Notes: generated by a model not told the origin, from the sequence alone. DNA of 43,697 nt from CAZDIO01 sp964505555 (GCA_964505555.1 CAZDIO010000151.1:1-43697); one strand, 5' to 3'. Shown: positions 24,624-32,303, counted from the stretch's first letter. A program made the numbers and translations.

Positions 24624-26236
24624 TACATCCGAAATAATCCAAACGGGGTGACATCATCTCGGTCATAGCGGGTGCTTGCAAAAGAAAGGGCGAGGGTTGT
24701 TCGAGTATCAAGAGGAGTAATAATCCCATCATCCCATAAGCGAGCCGTGGCGTAGTAGGGGCTCCCTTCAGTTTCGTACTTCGTGATAATCTCCGCCCGA
24801 TAGCGATCGACCTCTTCTTCGCTAAACTGCTTTTTCTGTTTCTTTAGTGCAGAGAAGTTTACATCACTCAGCACATGCGCCGCTTGTGCCCCACCCATGA
24901 CGGAGATTCGTGAGTTTGGCCAGGTGTAGAGAAAACGGGGATCATACGCCCGACCACACATTCCGTAGTTTCCTGCCCCAAAAGAGCCGCCAATTAAAAG
25001 GGTAAACTTCGGCACGGTGCAGGTTGAAACCGCCGTGACCATCTTTGCGCCATGTTTTGCAATCCCTTCATGTTCGTAGGATTTTCCGACCATGAAGCCC
25101 ACGATATTTTGAAGAAAGAGAAGGGGAGTGCCTCGTTGGTTACAGAGCTCAATAAAGTGAGTTGCTTTAAGCGCAGACTCACTAAAGAGAATTCCATCGT
25201 TAGCGATAATGCCTACCGGAAATCCTTTTATATGTGCAAAGCCGCATTTAATCGTCTCACCGTAGCGGGACTTAAACTCTTCAAAACGAGAGCCATCAAC
25301 AAGCCGGGCAATGATCTCAAGAACAGAGAAGCTTTTTTTAAGATCGTTTCCAATAATTCCATAGATCTCTTGAGGATCATACGCTGGGTCTTCTGGGGCC
25401 TGTTCCGGCTGAAGCCGAGGGGTGTGATCACGAACACCAAGGGTTTGAACGATGGTTCGTGCGATCTCTAAAGCATGAGGTTCATTCTCTGCAAGATGAT
25501 CTGATACCCCACTTATTTTACAGTGAACCTCCGCACCTCCAAGCTCTTCAGCAGAGATCTCTACTCCCGTGGCAGCTTTTACAAGCGGGGGACCTCCCAA
25601 GAAGATAGTGGCATTTCCTCGGACCATCACCGTTTCATCGCTCATCGCAGGAACATACGCTCCTCCTGCAGTACACGAACCAAGAACAATCGACACCTGG
25701 GGGATACGGCGGCTACTCATCAGCGCCTGATTATAAAAAATTCGCCCAAAGTGATTACGATCTGGAAAGACCTCAGCTTGTAAAGGAAGAAACGCTCCAC
25801 CACTATCTACTAAGTAAACACAGGGGAGGTGATTTTCTAAAGCGATCTCCTGAGCGCGAAGATGCTTCTTTACGGTAATCGGTAGATACGTTCCCCCTTT
25901 TACCGCCGGGTTGTTAGCAATGATCATGCAGGTTCGACCGGAGATCTTACTGATACAGGTTGTAAGACCCGCACCAGGTTCAACCCCGTCATACATCTGG
26001 TAGCCAGCAAGGGTAGAGAGATGAAGTATCGGTGCCCCGGGATCAACAAGAAGGTCAATTCTCTCCTCAGTAAGGAGTTTATCTCTCTTTCTTGCCACCT
26101 CAATTGCTGCGGCACTCGCTGGAGCGTTTGCTTTCGAAACGAGCGCTCCGAGTTCATTAACAAGGGTATGATAACCCGCGGAGTTTTTCTTGTACTCCTC
26201 AGTCGTTGTATTGAGTCTGGATTTAATAACCGGCAT
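24623..26236 (-). CDS. mccB: Methylcrotonyl-CoA carboxylase, carboxyltransferase subunit
   Basis: Carboxyltransferase that moves CO2 from biotin to 3-methylcrotonyl-CoA. The start MPVIKSRLN followed by EYKKNSAGYHTLVNELG is the typical MccB N-terminus, and SAEELGGAEVHCKISGVSDH and GGSFGAGNYGMCGRAYDP are diagnostic of the methylcrotonyl rather than the propionyl group. Length 537 matches the family. The frame is open to 26389, but that extension would overlap the divergent gene at 26375 and adds cysteine-rich sequence absent from the family, so ATG 26236 is chosen. No isovaleryl-CoA dehydrogenase, hydratase or HMG-CoA lyase gene is in the window. Confidence 0.94.
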   Translation of the reverse strand: MPVIKSRLNTTTEEYKKNSAGYHTLVNELGALVSKANAPASAAAIEVARKRDKLLTEERIDLLVDPGAPILHLSTLAGYQMYDGVEPGAGLTTCISKISGRTCMIIANNPAVKGGTYLPITVKKHLRAQEIALENHLPCVYLVDSGGAFLPLQAEVFPDRNHFGRIFYNQALMSSRRIPQVSIVLGSCTAGGAYVPAMSDETVMVRGNATIFLGGPPLVKAATGVEISAEELGGAEVHCKISGVSDHLAENEPHALEIARTIVQTLGVRDHTPRLQPEQAPEDPAYDPQEIYGIIGNDLKKSFSVLEIIARLVDGSRFEEFKSRYGETIKCGFAHIKGFPVGIIANDGILFSESALKATHFIELCNQRGTPLLFLQNIVGFMVGKSYEHEGIAKHGAKMVTAVSTCTVPKFTLLIGGSFGAGNYGMCGRAYDPRFLYTWPNSRISVMGGAQAAHVLSDVNFSALKKQKKQFSEEEVDRYRAEIITKYETEGSPYYATARLWDDGIITPLDTRTTLALSFASTRYDRDDVTPFGLFRM

Positions 26237-26374
26237 AATCGAGATACATAGTTGAAGAGAGGAACAAACACAATTGACAACATCATTTTTCGACAATAAT
26301 TGGAGGAAACACCCCCTCTCTAATAGTGCATAACAGTTGTAGGTGCAGTATAGTTTGAAATCAAAGGGAGCTGT

Positions 26375-26698
26375 ATGAAGAACAAACACTATCTTTTAAC
26401 GTTGATTCTTTTCTCCTTGGTTATTCCTCTCCAGGATAGCAGGGCTGATGAAAAGCATCAGGAGAAACAGAAATTAAACGAAGCACGTTATATGCTTCGA
26501 AGTAATACCGACCCCGCTCGAACTGAGCGTCAACTCACCGAGGATGATTTTGAGTGGAGCTCTCTTACCGGAAAGAGCGCAGCGGCGGGGGAGAGCCCGA
26601 AAGTCGGAGATTCATCTCGACCGTACTATGACTTTAAAGATGGTCAACCAAAGGCACGCTATATCTCTAAGGGCGATGTTTCTAAAAAGTTGAAGTAA
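26375..26698 (+). CDS. Small secreted protein of unknown function
   Basis: 107 residues with a clear Sec signal peptide: basic MKNKH, a hydrophobic core and likely cleavage after DSRA at residue 24. The mature part is polar, charged and probably unstructured (DEKHQEKQKLNEARYMLRSN at its start) with a Tyr/Asp-containing C-terminal region. No cysteines in the mature part, so no lipoprotein. AAGGGAG four bases before the ATG is a strong ribosome site. It is divergent from mccBA; TTGACA at 26274 with an AT-rich -10 region around 26295-26301 may be its promoter. Confidence 0.75.
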   Translation: MKNKHYLLTLILFSLVIPLQDSRADEKHQEKQKLNEARYMLRSNTDPARTERQLTEDDFEWSSLTGKSAAAGESPKVGDSSRPYYDFKDGQPKARYISKGDVSKKLK

Positions 26699-26715
26699 GA
26701 GACCCTTGTTCTTTC

Positions 26716-28344
26716 TTACTGAACGAGGATCGTATCGTAGCGTGTTGTCGGAGTCATATTCATCGCATCAGCAAAAAAGAGATCATTACTAGATATCCTT
26801 CCGCGCACGTAAGTACACGGAGTGTCGGGAAGGAGCAGGTTTGGTTCGTTTAGTGCAAAATCAAAAAGATTAACAGTAATGAATCCAACGATAGTCCACT
26901 TCCATTCCTCTGCAGAGCGGCTTGTGTAGCTGTCACAAGAGATTAATCGTTTCTGATCTAATGTTTCAATAAGTGGAATACGTACCTGCCATACGCCTCC
27001 TTCGGCGAGGAGATCTCTTGTTGGAGGCCGTTGCAGATTGTCTTCATCGCAGCGTTCTTGAAAATACCACGGATAATGAGGGTCAAGAAATGAATTTAAC
27101 CCTTTGTTAGGGTTTGCTCTCATCCCCGGACAGATTCCGCCGATCCTTCCAAAATCCACTCCAGCGCAGGTAAACTTCTCTTCAAATATTCCAGGTTTTG
27201 AGTTAAACACAGAAGAGTAGGAGTAGACCGTTTGAAAGATATCCTCAACCAAGATATCTCCAAAGATATCGTACTCTTCAAATCCCTCTTTTAGTGGAGC
27301 AAAGGGTTCGCCGATTGAGGCGGATTGGAGATCTGCAGAGAGGGTTAAGTAGTCTCGAATCTTCTCCTTTGAGGTGTCTTTTTTCCCAGGCTCGCCAACA
27401 ACTCCCCTTAGATTTTTATATTCATGGTTTCTTCCTTGATCGCCAATGCAAAGTTTTTCTGTGCAGAGCGGAAGATCTGGAGTGCCGGCAGGTTCAACGC
27501 GGTAGAGAAATGAGGGGATAGCAGGTTTTAGTGTTCTTGGGTCGTCTTGAATGAAGATCCGATCGGTGCCACTTAAATCATTCGCACTATAGATAGATGA
27601 GTTTGTGGTGTCTTCTCCTTTTAAGAGGGTACAAGGAGCGAGAGCAAACGGAGCAACTCGTTCTGAGCTGCCACTAATAAATGCGGCAACGGAACTTGTC
27701 TCGAGTGATGCTTCTGAAAAACCAAAGTAGCGAGCAATGAAGTAACGCGTTTGAGGTCTTGTCACGCTGACTTTTACGGCGTTTGCAATAAGAAAACCAC
27801 CTCCGTTATCAAGCCGTTTCTCACTTTCGGGGCAGCTCATCTCTGCCCCTTCCTCTTCACTTTCTGTAGATAAGGGGCGATCGAGGGATTTAAAACTGAA
27901 TTTTTCTGTTCCATCAAATCTCCCCCACAGTCCCCGTTCTACTTTAATCGTTACGTTCTTTGAGGCGGGACGAAAGGAGTAGCAGTTTGAATTATTATAG
28001 AAGGCTTGATCACGGGTGAGATCGAGATCCCTTTCCTCTCCACCATGAACTTGATGTTCTCCAAGTACTCGGAGAGCGACTTTTCTTGCTTCCTCCCAGC
28101 ACGCTTTACTTGGGCATCCTCCCCCAGTGGTGGTGTAAGGCTGGCTGAGACTTATTGCACCAGCGTGTGCGGCAGCGTTTGTTGCTGTCTTTAACTCCTG
28201 TTGAATCAAAGCATGGTAGCCGAGATCAACAACGAGGGCGACACAGAGCATAATGACAGGAACTAAAAGGCAGAGGAGGAAAAAAACCACCCCATTTTCA
28301 TTTCCGTTTTCATTGGTTGGAAGTCGTTTTTTGAGCGTTTGCAT
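26716..28344 (-). CDS. TadG-like pilus assembly protein, paralogue
   Basis: Same plan as the 736-residue protein at 18728: a short charged N-terminus, a transmembrane segment (about residues 19-43, VVFFLLCLLVPVIMLCVALVVDLGY), the Tad-type helix QQELKTATNAAAHAGAISLSQ, then about 470 extracytoplasmic residues rich in cysteine. 542 residues. Both proteins share an ARYFGF/ARVFGL-like stretch (a short motif about 200 residues in) and a C-terminal strand containing a VNLFDFAL/ISLLDFNL-like motif, supporting common ancestry. It follows the second pair of TadE-like genes; AAGGACC lies about ten bases upstream of ATG 28344. Confidence 0.78.
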   Translation of the reverse strand: MQTLKKRLPTNENGNENGVVFFLLCLLVPVIMLCVALVVDLGYHALIQQELKTATNAAAHAGAISLSQPYTTTGGGCPSKACWEEARKVALRVLGEHQVHGGEERDLDLTRDQAFYNNSNCYSFRPASKNVTIKVERGLWGRFDGTEKFSFKSLDRPLSTESEEEGAEMSCPESEKRLDNGGGFLIANAVKVSVTRPQTRYFIARYFGFSEASLETSSVAAFISGSSERVAPFALAPCTLLKGEDTTNSSIYSANDLSGTDRIFIQDDPRTLKPAIPSFLYRVEPAGTPDLPLCTEKLCIGDQGRNHEYKNLRGVVGEPGKKDTSKEKIRDYLTLSADLQSASIGEPFAPLKEGFEEYDIFGDILVEDIFQTVYSYSSVFNSKPGIFEEKFTCAGVDFGRIGGICPGMRANPNKGLNSFLDPHYPWYFQERCDEDNLQRPPTRDLLAEGGVWQVRIPLIETLDQKRLISCDSYTSRSAEEWKWTIVGFITVNLFDFALNEPNLLLPDTPCTYVRGRISSNDLFFADAMNMTPTTRYDTILVQ

Positions 28345-28357
28345 GGATTGAAGGTCC

Positions 28358-28831
28358 TTAATTTATAGGATGTTTGCAGTTTTGAATTTCATACCGCGCT
28401 CTTGATAATGATTCGATCTCTTTTTTGTCAGAATGAAACCATATCCGACAGATCAATAAGCAATGAACAGGATAGGCAAGGGAGGCTTCAATTTCATATG
28501 GGTTATGGGGAAGATGGAGGTTTTTAATCGTGAACGTAGCTGGTTCGTGATTCATAAAAAGAAAGCGATCAAGATACTCGGTGATCGCTTCTTTCGCGAC
28601 TTTCTTTTTCTCTTTACAGATCTGGACTCCGTAAGGGTCGGTAGAGTGAAAGGGGAGGACTGAGAGAGCTGCTGTCTTTGCGCCGTGCTCAACGGCATAG
28701 GTGAGAATGATTTTCTGATACATCACCCAACTGAGATCAATAAAACCAAATGAAAGAAAAAAGAAAGCGCCAAGTGCGATCGCTGCTTCAACCATCGTCG
28801 CTCCTTTCTCTTTTCGGTAGAGTCTCTTCAT
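28358..28831 (-). CDS. TadE-like minor pseudopilin
   Basis: 157 residues with KGATMVEAAIALGAFFFLSFGFIDLSWVMYQKI at the N-terminus: a basic leader, the glutamate just inside the hydrophobic helix, and a TadE-like amphipathic continuation (VEHGAKTAALSV). The rest is a small periplasmic domain with four cysteines. It starts three bases after the preceding TadE-like gene stops and ends 13 bases before the TadG-like gene, forming the second TadE-TadE-TadG triad. Confidence 0.8.
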   Translation of the reverse strand: MKRLYRKEKGATMVEAAIALGAFFFLSFGFIDLSWVMYQKIILTYAVEHGAKTAALSVLPFHSTDPYGVQICKEKKKVAKEAITEYLDRFLFMNHEPATFTIKNLHLPHNPYEIEASLAYPVHCLLICRIWFHSDKKEIESLSRARYEIQNCKHPIN

Positions 28832-28834
28832 ACA

Positions 28835-29272
28835 CTATGAACACGTTCCAGTTTCTGAACGATATACCGCAGAGGCTACGAGCTCTGGGGCATTACCGTT
28901 TTTACAAAAGACGAAACAAAAAGGTTTTAATGATTTTACCGTTCCTTTTACGGCCCACAACCCAGCGGCGACAGATTCAAGAGACACACACTCTGCTTCA
29001 ATCAGAAAATCTTCGCGGTCGTGATAAGTTTTTTGTAAAAAGAGATGATCGGCTCGTTTCTTTGCAGTGTCTTTAGAACCTGAAACGGCACCAAAGCGAG
29101 TTGCTTCTTGAACAACTTCAACAAGGACTGATTGTTCATAGAGCACCCAACCGAAATTTAGTGCTCGTCCTGAAATAAGCACAAGGAGGGATATGACGAG
29201 TGCAAATTCAATCAGAACACCGCCACGATCGGCTCTTTTCTCTTTTGTGCCTTTTTCTTCCTTTCTTTTCAC
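28835..29272 (-). CDS. TadE-like minor pseudopilin
   Basis: 145 residues; starts with GTG at 29272, preceded by GAGG eight to nine bases upstream. A very basic leader of 16 residues is followed by GGVLIEFALVISLLVLISGRALNFGWVLYEQ, the TadE pattern with the in-membrane glutamate, then VVQEATRFGAVSG, the usual continuation. First gene of the second triad. The arginine inside the hydrophobic segment (SGRAL) is unusual. About 150 bases separate it from the tRNA gene, which is transcribed in the same direction. Confidence 0.78.
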   Translation of the reverse strand: MKRKEEKGTKEKRADRGGVLIEFALVISLLVLISGRALNFGWVLYEQSVLVEVVQEATRFGAVSGSKDTAKKRADHLFLQKTYHDREDFLIEAECVSLESVAAGLWAVKGTVKSLKPFCFVFCKNGNAPELVASAVYRSETGTCS

Positions 29273-29419
29273 CTGATCGCCTCACCGAGAATGATAATCT
29301 TCGTAACAGATATCGGCGTTTTGTTAAGGAAAAAAGATAGGGGAAAAAGCAGTGTATTTTGTGTTCTTTCTGCTTATGGAGAGTTCATTGCCGTTCGTTA
29401 CTAACGGTGCGAAACAACA

Positions 29420-29497
29420 TGGTGTCCCCAAGGGGATTTGAACCCCTGTTACCGCCGTGAAAGGGCGATGTCCTGGACCAGGCTAGACGATGGGGAC
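29420..29497 (-). tRNA. tRNA-Glu (anticodon TTC)
   Basis: Read leftward: acceptor GTCCCCA pairs with TGGGGAC, discriminator A and an encoded CCA end. The anticodon loop CTTTCAC (anticodon TTC) is closed by a CGCC/GGCG stem, and the T-arm contains GGGGTTCAAATCCCC. Standard lengths and no long variable arm. Sequence is close to bacterial tRNA-Glu genes. Confidence 0.97.
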
Positions 29498-29512
29498 TTT
29501 CAGGTTCCCGGT

Positions 29513-29541
29513 TTCTTATTGGAAACGGGGGAAACCGTCAA
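29513..29541 (-). promoter_or_regulatory. Candidate promoter of the tRNA gene
   Basis: On the minus strand TTGACG (29541-29536) and TAAGAA (29518-29513) are 17 bases apart, ending 15 bases before the tRNA 5' end. The -35 matches five of six, the -10 is poor. Confidence 0.4.
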
Positions 29542-29600
29542 GTTGCTAATTATAAAGGGCGAGCTGATAATGGTCTTTGAATACGTAGGTGAGGAGAATA

Positions 29601-30311
29601 ATGCTTGTATCCACTGTAGCGACAGAAGAGAACGTCCAAATAAGCGGGCTTAAGCATCGGGTATACCTTCCAGAGCAGGGAGAGGCGAGATGTCCCGCAG
29701 TGTTTCTTGTTCATGGACGTGCTGGAAATGACACGTTGATGTGGACGTTTAGTAAGGTATTTGAAAAATTTAAGCCAATTACGATCGCTCCCCAAGCCCC
29801 GGTTTCGGATCCGATCGGAGGGTATAGTTGGTGGCCGATAGAAGATCTTCCCGGGGCACCTCAGGGTCTTGAAAAATTAAAAACACCAATATCTGGGCTT
29901 GAGGAGTTTATCGAAAAAGTTTCTACCCTCTACCCCATTGATAAAGAGCGAATGTATGCGATCGGTTTTAGTCAGGGGGCGGGAATTGTTTCTGCGCTCA
30001 GTTTAAAAAACGCAGCGCTCTTTCGAGGGGTGGCATTACTTGCTGGATTTTTACCACGCGTGGTTCCAGAAAGTGAGGGGTACATTGATAACCGAATTGC
30101 AAAAGGAACTGTGAAACTACCGAAATATTTCATCGCCCACGGTACCCTTGATGAACAGGTGCCGCTGTCAAAAGCGGAATTTGCAAAATCAACTCTTGAG
30201 AGTTACGGCGCAGAGGTTCATTTTCATACAGAAGCGGTTACCCACAAAGTTGGCGCGGGAGGGATGAAGGCGCTGGAAGCTTGGATGGACGGGGTGTGGG
30301 GGGAAGCTTGA
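29601..30311 (+). CDS. Alpha/beta hydrolase, carboxylesterase/phospholipase type
   Basis: Cytoplasmic serine hydrolase of the YpfH/phospholipase-carboxylesterase type. 236 residues. FLVHGRAGND (35-44) is the oxyanion region, S124 in GFSQGAG the nucleophile, D184 in HGTLDEQVP and H215 in THKVG complete the triad. No signal peptide. The frame starts with GTG at 29589, but ATG 29601 follows GGTGAGGAG by four bases and gives the usual N-terminus. Substrate cannot be inferred. A family B palindrome begins 11 bases after the stop codon. Confidence 0.88.
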   Translation: MLVSTVATEENVQISGLKHRVYLPEQGEARCPAVFLVHGRAGNDTLMWTFSKVFEKFKPITIAPQAPVSDPIGGYSWWPIEDLPGAPQGLEKLKTPISGLEEFIEKVSTLYPIDKERMYAIGFSQGAGIVSALSLKNAALFRGVALLAGFLPRVVPESEGYIDNRIAKGTVKLPKYFIAHGTLDEQVPLSKAEFAKSTLESYGAEVHFHTEAVTHKVGAGGMKALEAWMDGVWGEA

Positions 30312-30321
30312 GGGATTTATT

Positions 30322-30405
30322 GAACACAGAGTTCCACAGAGTGAAAGAAAATAAAGGGGAATTTCCCTATTTTAACTCTGTGGTCCTCTGTGAAACTCTG
30401 TGTTC
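30322..30405. repeat. Palindrome family B, copy 3
   Basis: GAACACAGAGTTCCACAGAG on the left faces CTCTGTGAAACTCTGTGTTC on the right; the centre (AAAATAAAGG / CCCTATTTTA) continues the pairing imperfectly. This is the best-preserved copy of the three. Confidence 0.9.
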
Positions 30406-30461
30406 ATCAAAAAAGGAGCTGAAAGCTAACTTTGGCATTTCTTAGATCAGTATAAGCTCAC

Positions 30462-30607
30462 CGAAAAAACATTTGTCACCAATTGCTCTCCCCTCCTAAT
30501 AACAATTATGTAACTCAATCGGGTTACAAAGAAGCAAATAGATGGCTATCCCTCCATCTAAATCTACTAAGCACCTAGCTGTGGGGTTTCTCCCCACAGC
30601 TTTTTTT
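30462..30607 (+). ncRNA. Candidate small RNA with three hairpins and its own terminator
   Basis: Between the family B palindrome and the porin-like gene there is no frame, but three hairpins follow one another: TGTAAC/GTTACA (30509-30528), TAGATGG/CCATCTA (30539-30560) and the terminator GCTGTGGGG/CCCCACAGC with seven T (30578-30607). TATAAG at 30451-30456 could be the -10 element, placing the 5' end near 30462; the -35 is not convincing (TTGGCA lies only 13 bases upstream). The boundaries at the 5' side are therefore uncertain. Confidence 0.5.
30577..30607 (+). terminator. Rho-independent terminator
   Basis: Perfect 9-bp GC-rich stem (30578-30586 with 30592-30600), 5-base loop TTTCT, followed by seven T. 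A and T at 30577/30601 extend the stem. The nearest upstream gene ends 266 bases earlier, so the terminator probably belongs to the candidate small RNA. Confidence 0.9.
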
Positions 30608-30650
30608 ATCCCTAAGAGCCAAAAGCGTTGAAATGGTACTTGCCTGCTCA

Positions 30651-30668
30651 ATGTAGCATATGCTACAT
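30651..30668. promoter_or_regulatory. Perfect 18-bp palindrome, operator-like
   Basis: ATGTAGCATATGCTACAT is perfectly self-complementary with no spacer and ends 37 bases before the ATG at 30706, in the place where a promoter should be (TTGAAA at 30628-30633 and TTGCCT at 30640-30645 are possible -35 elements). Confidence 0.6.
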
Positions 30669-30705
30669 AAATTCTCATTATGGATTTAAAAAAGGAATAC
30701 AGACA

Positions 30706-31497
30706 ATGATCGCTCTTCTCCCTCTCCTCTGGGCATTTGTTTTGGTTGTAAGCCCTATCTTTGTTTCGGGTGTAGAAGCTGAAGAATTAAACGTTGAGAT
30801 GGAAACTGATCGACCTGATTTTACCGAAGGCACCTCTGCGATTACGCCTGGGCATGTGCAGATCGAGATGGGGTATACCTTTACGTATGATGGTCAGAAC
30901 GAAAGACGTGAGCACGTTCTTCCCGAAGCTCTTTTTCGAGTTGGGCTTCTTGATGGTTTGGAGCTTCGAGTTGCGGAGGAGGGATGGATTCATGAAGAAA
31001 GCAGTAACGAAGAGGATATTGAGGGTGTGTTAGATCTCGGTGTAGGGATCAAACATGAAATGTATAAACAGCAAGGGAGATTCCCCTCTTTGAGTTTTAT
31101 TCTTGAAAGCTCTCTTCCCACCGGTGGCTCAAAAGTGAGCGCTGATGATCTTCAACCTGAGTTGAAGATCCTTTGGGCTTATGATCTCACTACGGATACC
31201 TCGCTTGGGGGGAACCTGAATTTTTCAAGTCCTGTAGAGGATGATGAGCGATATTTTGAAGGTGCTGCTTCGTTGGTGCTTGGGTATGGGTTTACTCCTT
31301 GTGTGGGTGGTTACCTTGAATATTTCGGTTTTTACCCAAATCATGACGCTCCTGATTCAATCTCTACCCACTATGCAAACGGTGGATTTACCTACGCAGT
31401 AACCAGAGATATTCAGCTCGATATTCGTATGGGGGTTGGATTAAATGATCAAGCTGACGACCTGTTTTTTGGAACCGGGTTGGCAGTAAGATTATAG
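30706..31497 (+). CDS. Outer-membrane barrel-like protein, transporter (MetA-pathway) type
   Basis: 263 residues with a signal peptide (hydrophobic to about residue 18, cleavage likely after EAEE or VEA). The mature protein starts METDRPDFTEGTSAITPGHVQIEMGYTF, the family opening of the phenol-MetA-like outer-membrane group, followed by alternating strands and ESSLPTGGSKVS, ending on an aromatic/hydrophobic C-terminus (GTGLAVRL). Function in this family is poorly defined; solute passage is an inference. ATG 30706 follows AAGGA by nine bases; the frame open from 30628 has no ribosome site and would translate the operator palindrome. Confidence 0.8.
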   Translation: MIALLPLLWAFVLVVSPIFVSGVEAEELNVEMETDRPDFTEGTSAITPGHVQIEMGYTFTYDGQNERREHVLPEALFRVGLLDGLELRVAEEGWIHEESSNEEDIEGVLDLGVGIKHEMYKQQGRFPSLSFILESSLPTGGSKVSADDLQPELKILWAYDLTTDTSLGGNLNFSSPVEDDERYFEGAASLVLGYGFTPCVGGYLEYFGFYPNHDAPDSISTHYANGGFTYAVTRDIQLDIRMGVGLNDQADDLFFGTGLAVRL

Positions 31498-31513
31498 AGT
31501 TTTACCTCCCTTC

Positions 31514-31897
31514 TTAATTATTTTTCCAAAGCGAATAGCTCAGCATCAACCAAGCCACAATAAATGCTGTGCCGCCAAACGGTGTGATCGCACCAAAGAA
31601 GCGAAGACCGGTGAGAGAAAGTGCGTAGAGTGAACCAGAAAAGAGGAGAATGCCCACAAGAAGGAGAAGGCAGATTCTGTAACCTGATTTTTCAGAAAGT
31701 AAGGAAACTTTTACCAGAAGCGAAACGATCAACAGTCCAAAAGCATGAACGATCTGATACCATACCGCTTTTTCATAAACCGCGAGGGAATATGCATCAA
31801 GTATGTCACGAAGTCCGTGAGCACCAAATGCTCCGGTAAGAATCGCAGCGGCAAGAAGTAGGGAACCTAGAGAGAGCCAAATTTTCATAAAGTTCAA
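31514..31897 (-). CDS. DUF423-family inner-membrane protein
   Basis: 127 residues, four transmembrane helices. The opening WLSLGSLLLAAAILTGAFGAHGLRD, followed by YEKAVWYQIVHAFGLLIV and GLRFFGAITPFGGTAFIVAWLML, is the DUF423 (YgdD/YwdK) signature. Function is unknown in the family. Convergent with the porin-like gene, stop codons 16 bases apart. The region has no clear terminator. Confidence 0.93.
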   Translation of the reverse strand: MNFMKIWLSLGSLLLAAAILTGAFGAHGLRDILDAYSLAVYEKAVWYQIVHAFGLLIVSLLVKVSLLSEKSGYRICLLLLVGILLFSGSLYALSLTGLRFFGAITPFGGTAFIVAWLMLSYSLWKNN

Positions 31898-32014
31898 TAT
31901 TTATAATCGTAATAGCTCGTTATCCTTGTGCCCACAAACGGTGTCAACTAAATCCTAATAATGAAACAAAAAATTGATTAACTATTTTGTCCCCGTAGAA
32001 TCCCCCTTGTTGCT

Positions 32015-32044
32015 TACAGAGCAATTTCTCTGTATCGTACAGAG
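32015..32044. promoter_or_regulatory. Triple alternating repeat TACAGAG / CTCTGTA / TACAGAG
   Basis: TACAGAG (32015-32021), its complement CTCTGTA (32028-32034) and TACAGAG again (32038-32044) form two overlapping inverted repeats with 6- and 3-base spacers. The last unit ends one base before the ATG at 32046. A weak promoter (TTGCTT 32010-32015, TATCGT 32033-32038, 17-base spacer) would be overlapped by all three units. Confidence 0.6.
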
Positions 32045-32045
32045 T

Positions 32046-32303
32046 ATGTCTGACAACCGAACAACAATCAAAGCGCAGATTATCGAAGCTCTTCGTCATC
32101 CCGAAGCAGAAGAGGGGCTCTACTTTGATAACTTCTCCCAACTTCATGAAGAAGATGAACGAGCTCCTGTCATTGGAGAGGACCTTGAGATCCTTGATGC
32201 ACTTCGCGAACTTATCGAAGAAGGGAAGGTCACTACCGATGAGAGCGCAAAAGAGGTGATTTTTTTCCTTAAAAATGCCGGAGAAGAGAGAGATCTCTCC
32301 TAA
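32046..32303 (+). CDS. Small acidic protein, possibly winged-helix
   Basis: 85 residues, highly charged. The arrangement (helix TIKAQIIEALRHP, a hairpin-like GLYFDNFSQLHEEDERAP, helix EDLEILDALRELIEEGKVTTD) recalls small winged-helix proteins, but the net charge is acidic, unusual for DNA binding. The frame is open to 31974, but ATG 32046 gives a soluble start after the operator repeats; no Shine-Dalgarno sequence precedes it, and if the overlapping promoter is used the mRNA would be nearly leaderless. Family unknown to me. Confidence 0.65.
   Translation: MSDNRTTIKAQIIEALRHPEAEEGLYFDNFSQLHEEDERAPVIGEDLEILDALRELIEEGKVTTDESAKEVIFFLKNAGEERDLS

Noticed and set aside
26237..26389. 51-residue N-terminal extension of mccB
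   Set aside because: It overlaps the divergent gene at 26375 and its ribosome site, is cysteine-rich and has no counterpart at the usual MccB start (MPVI...).
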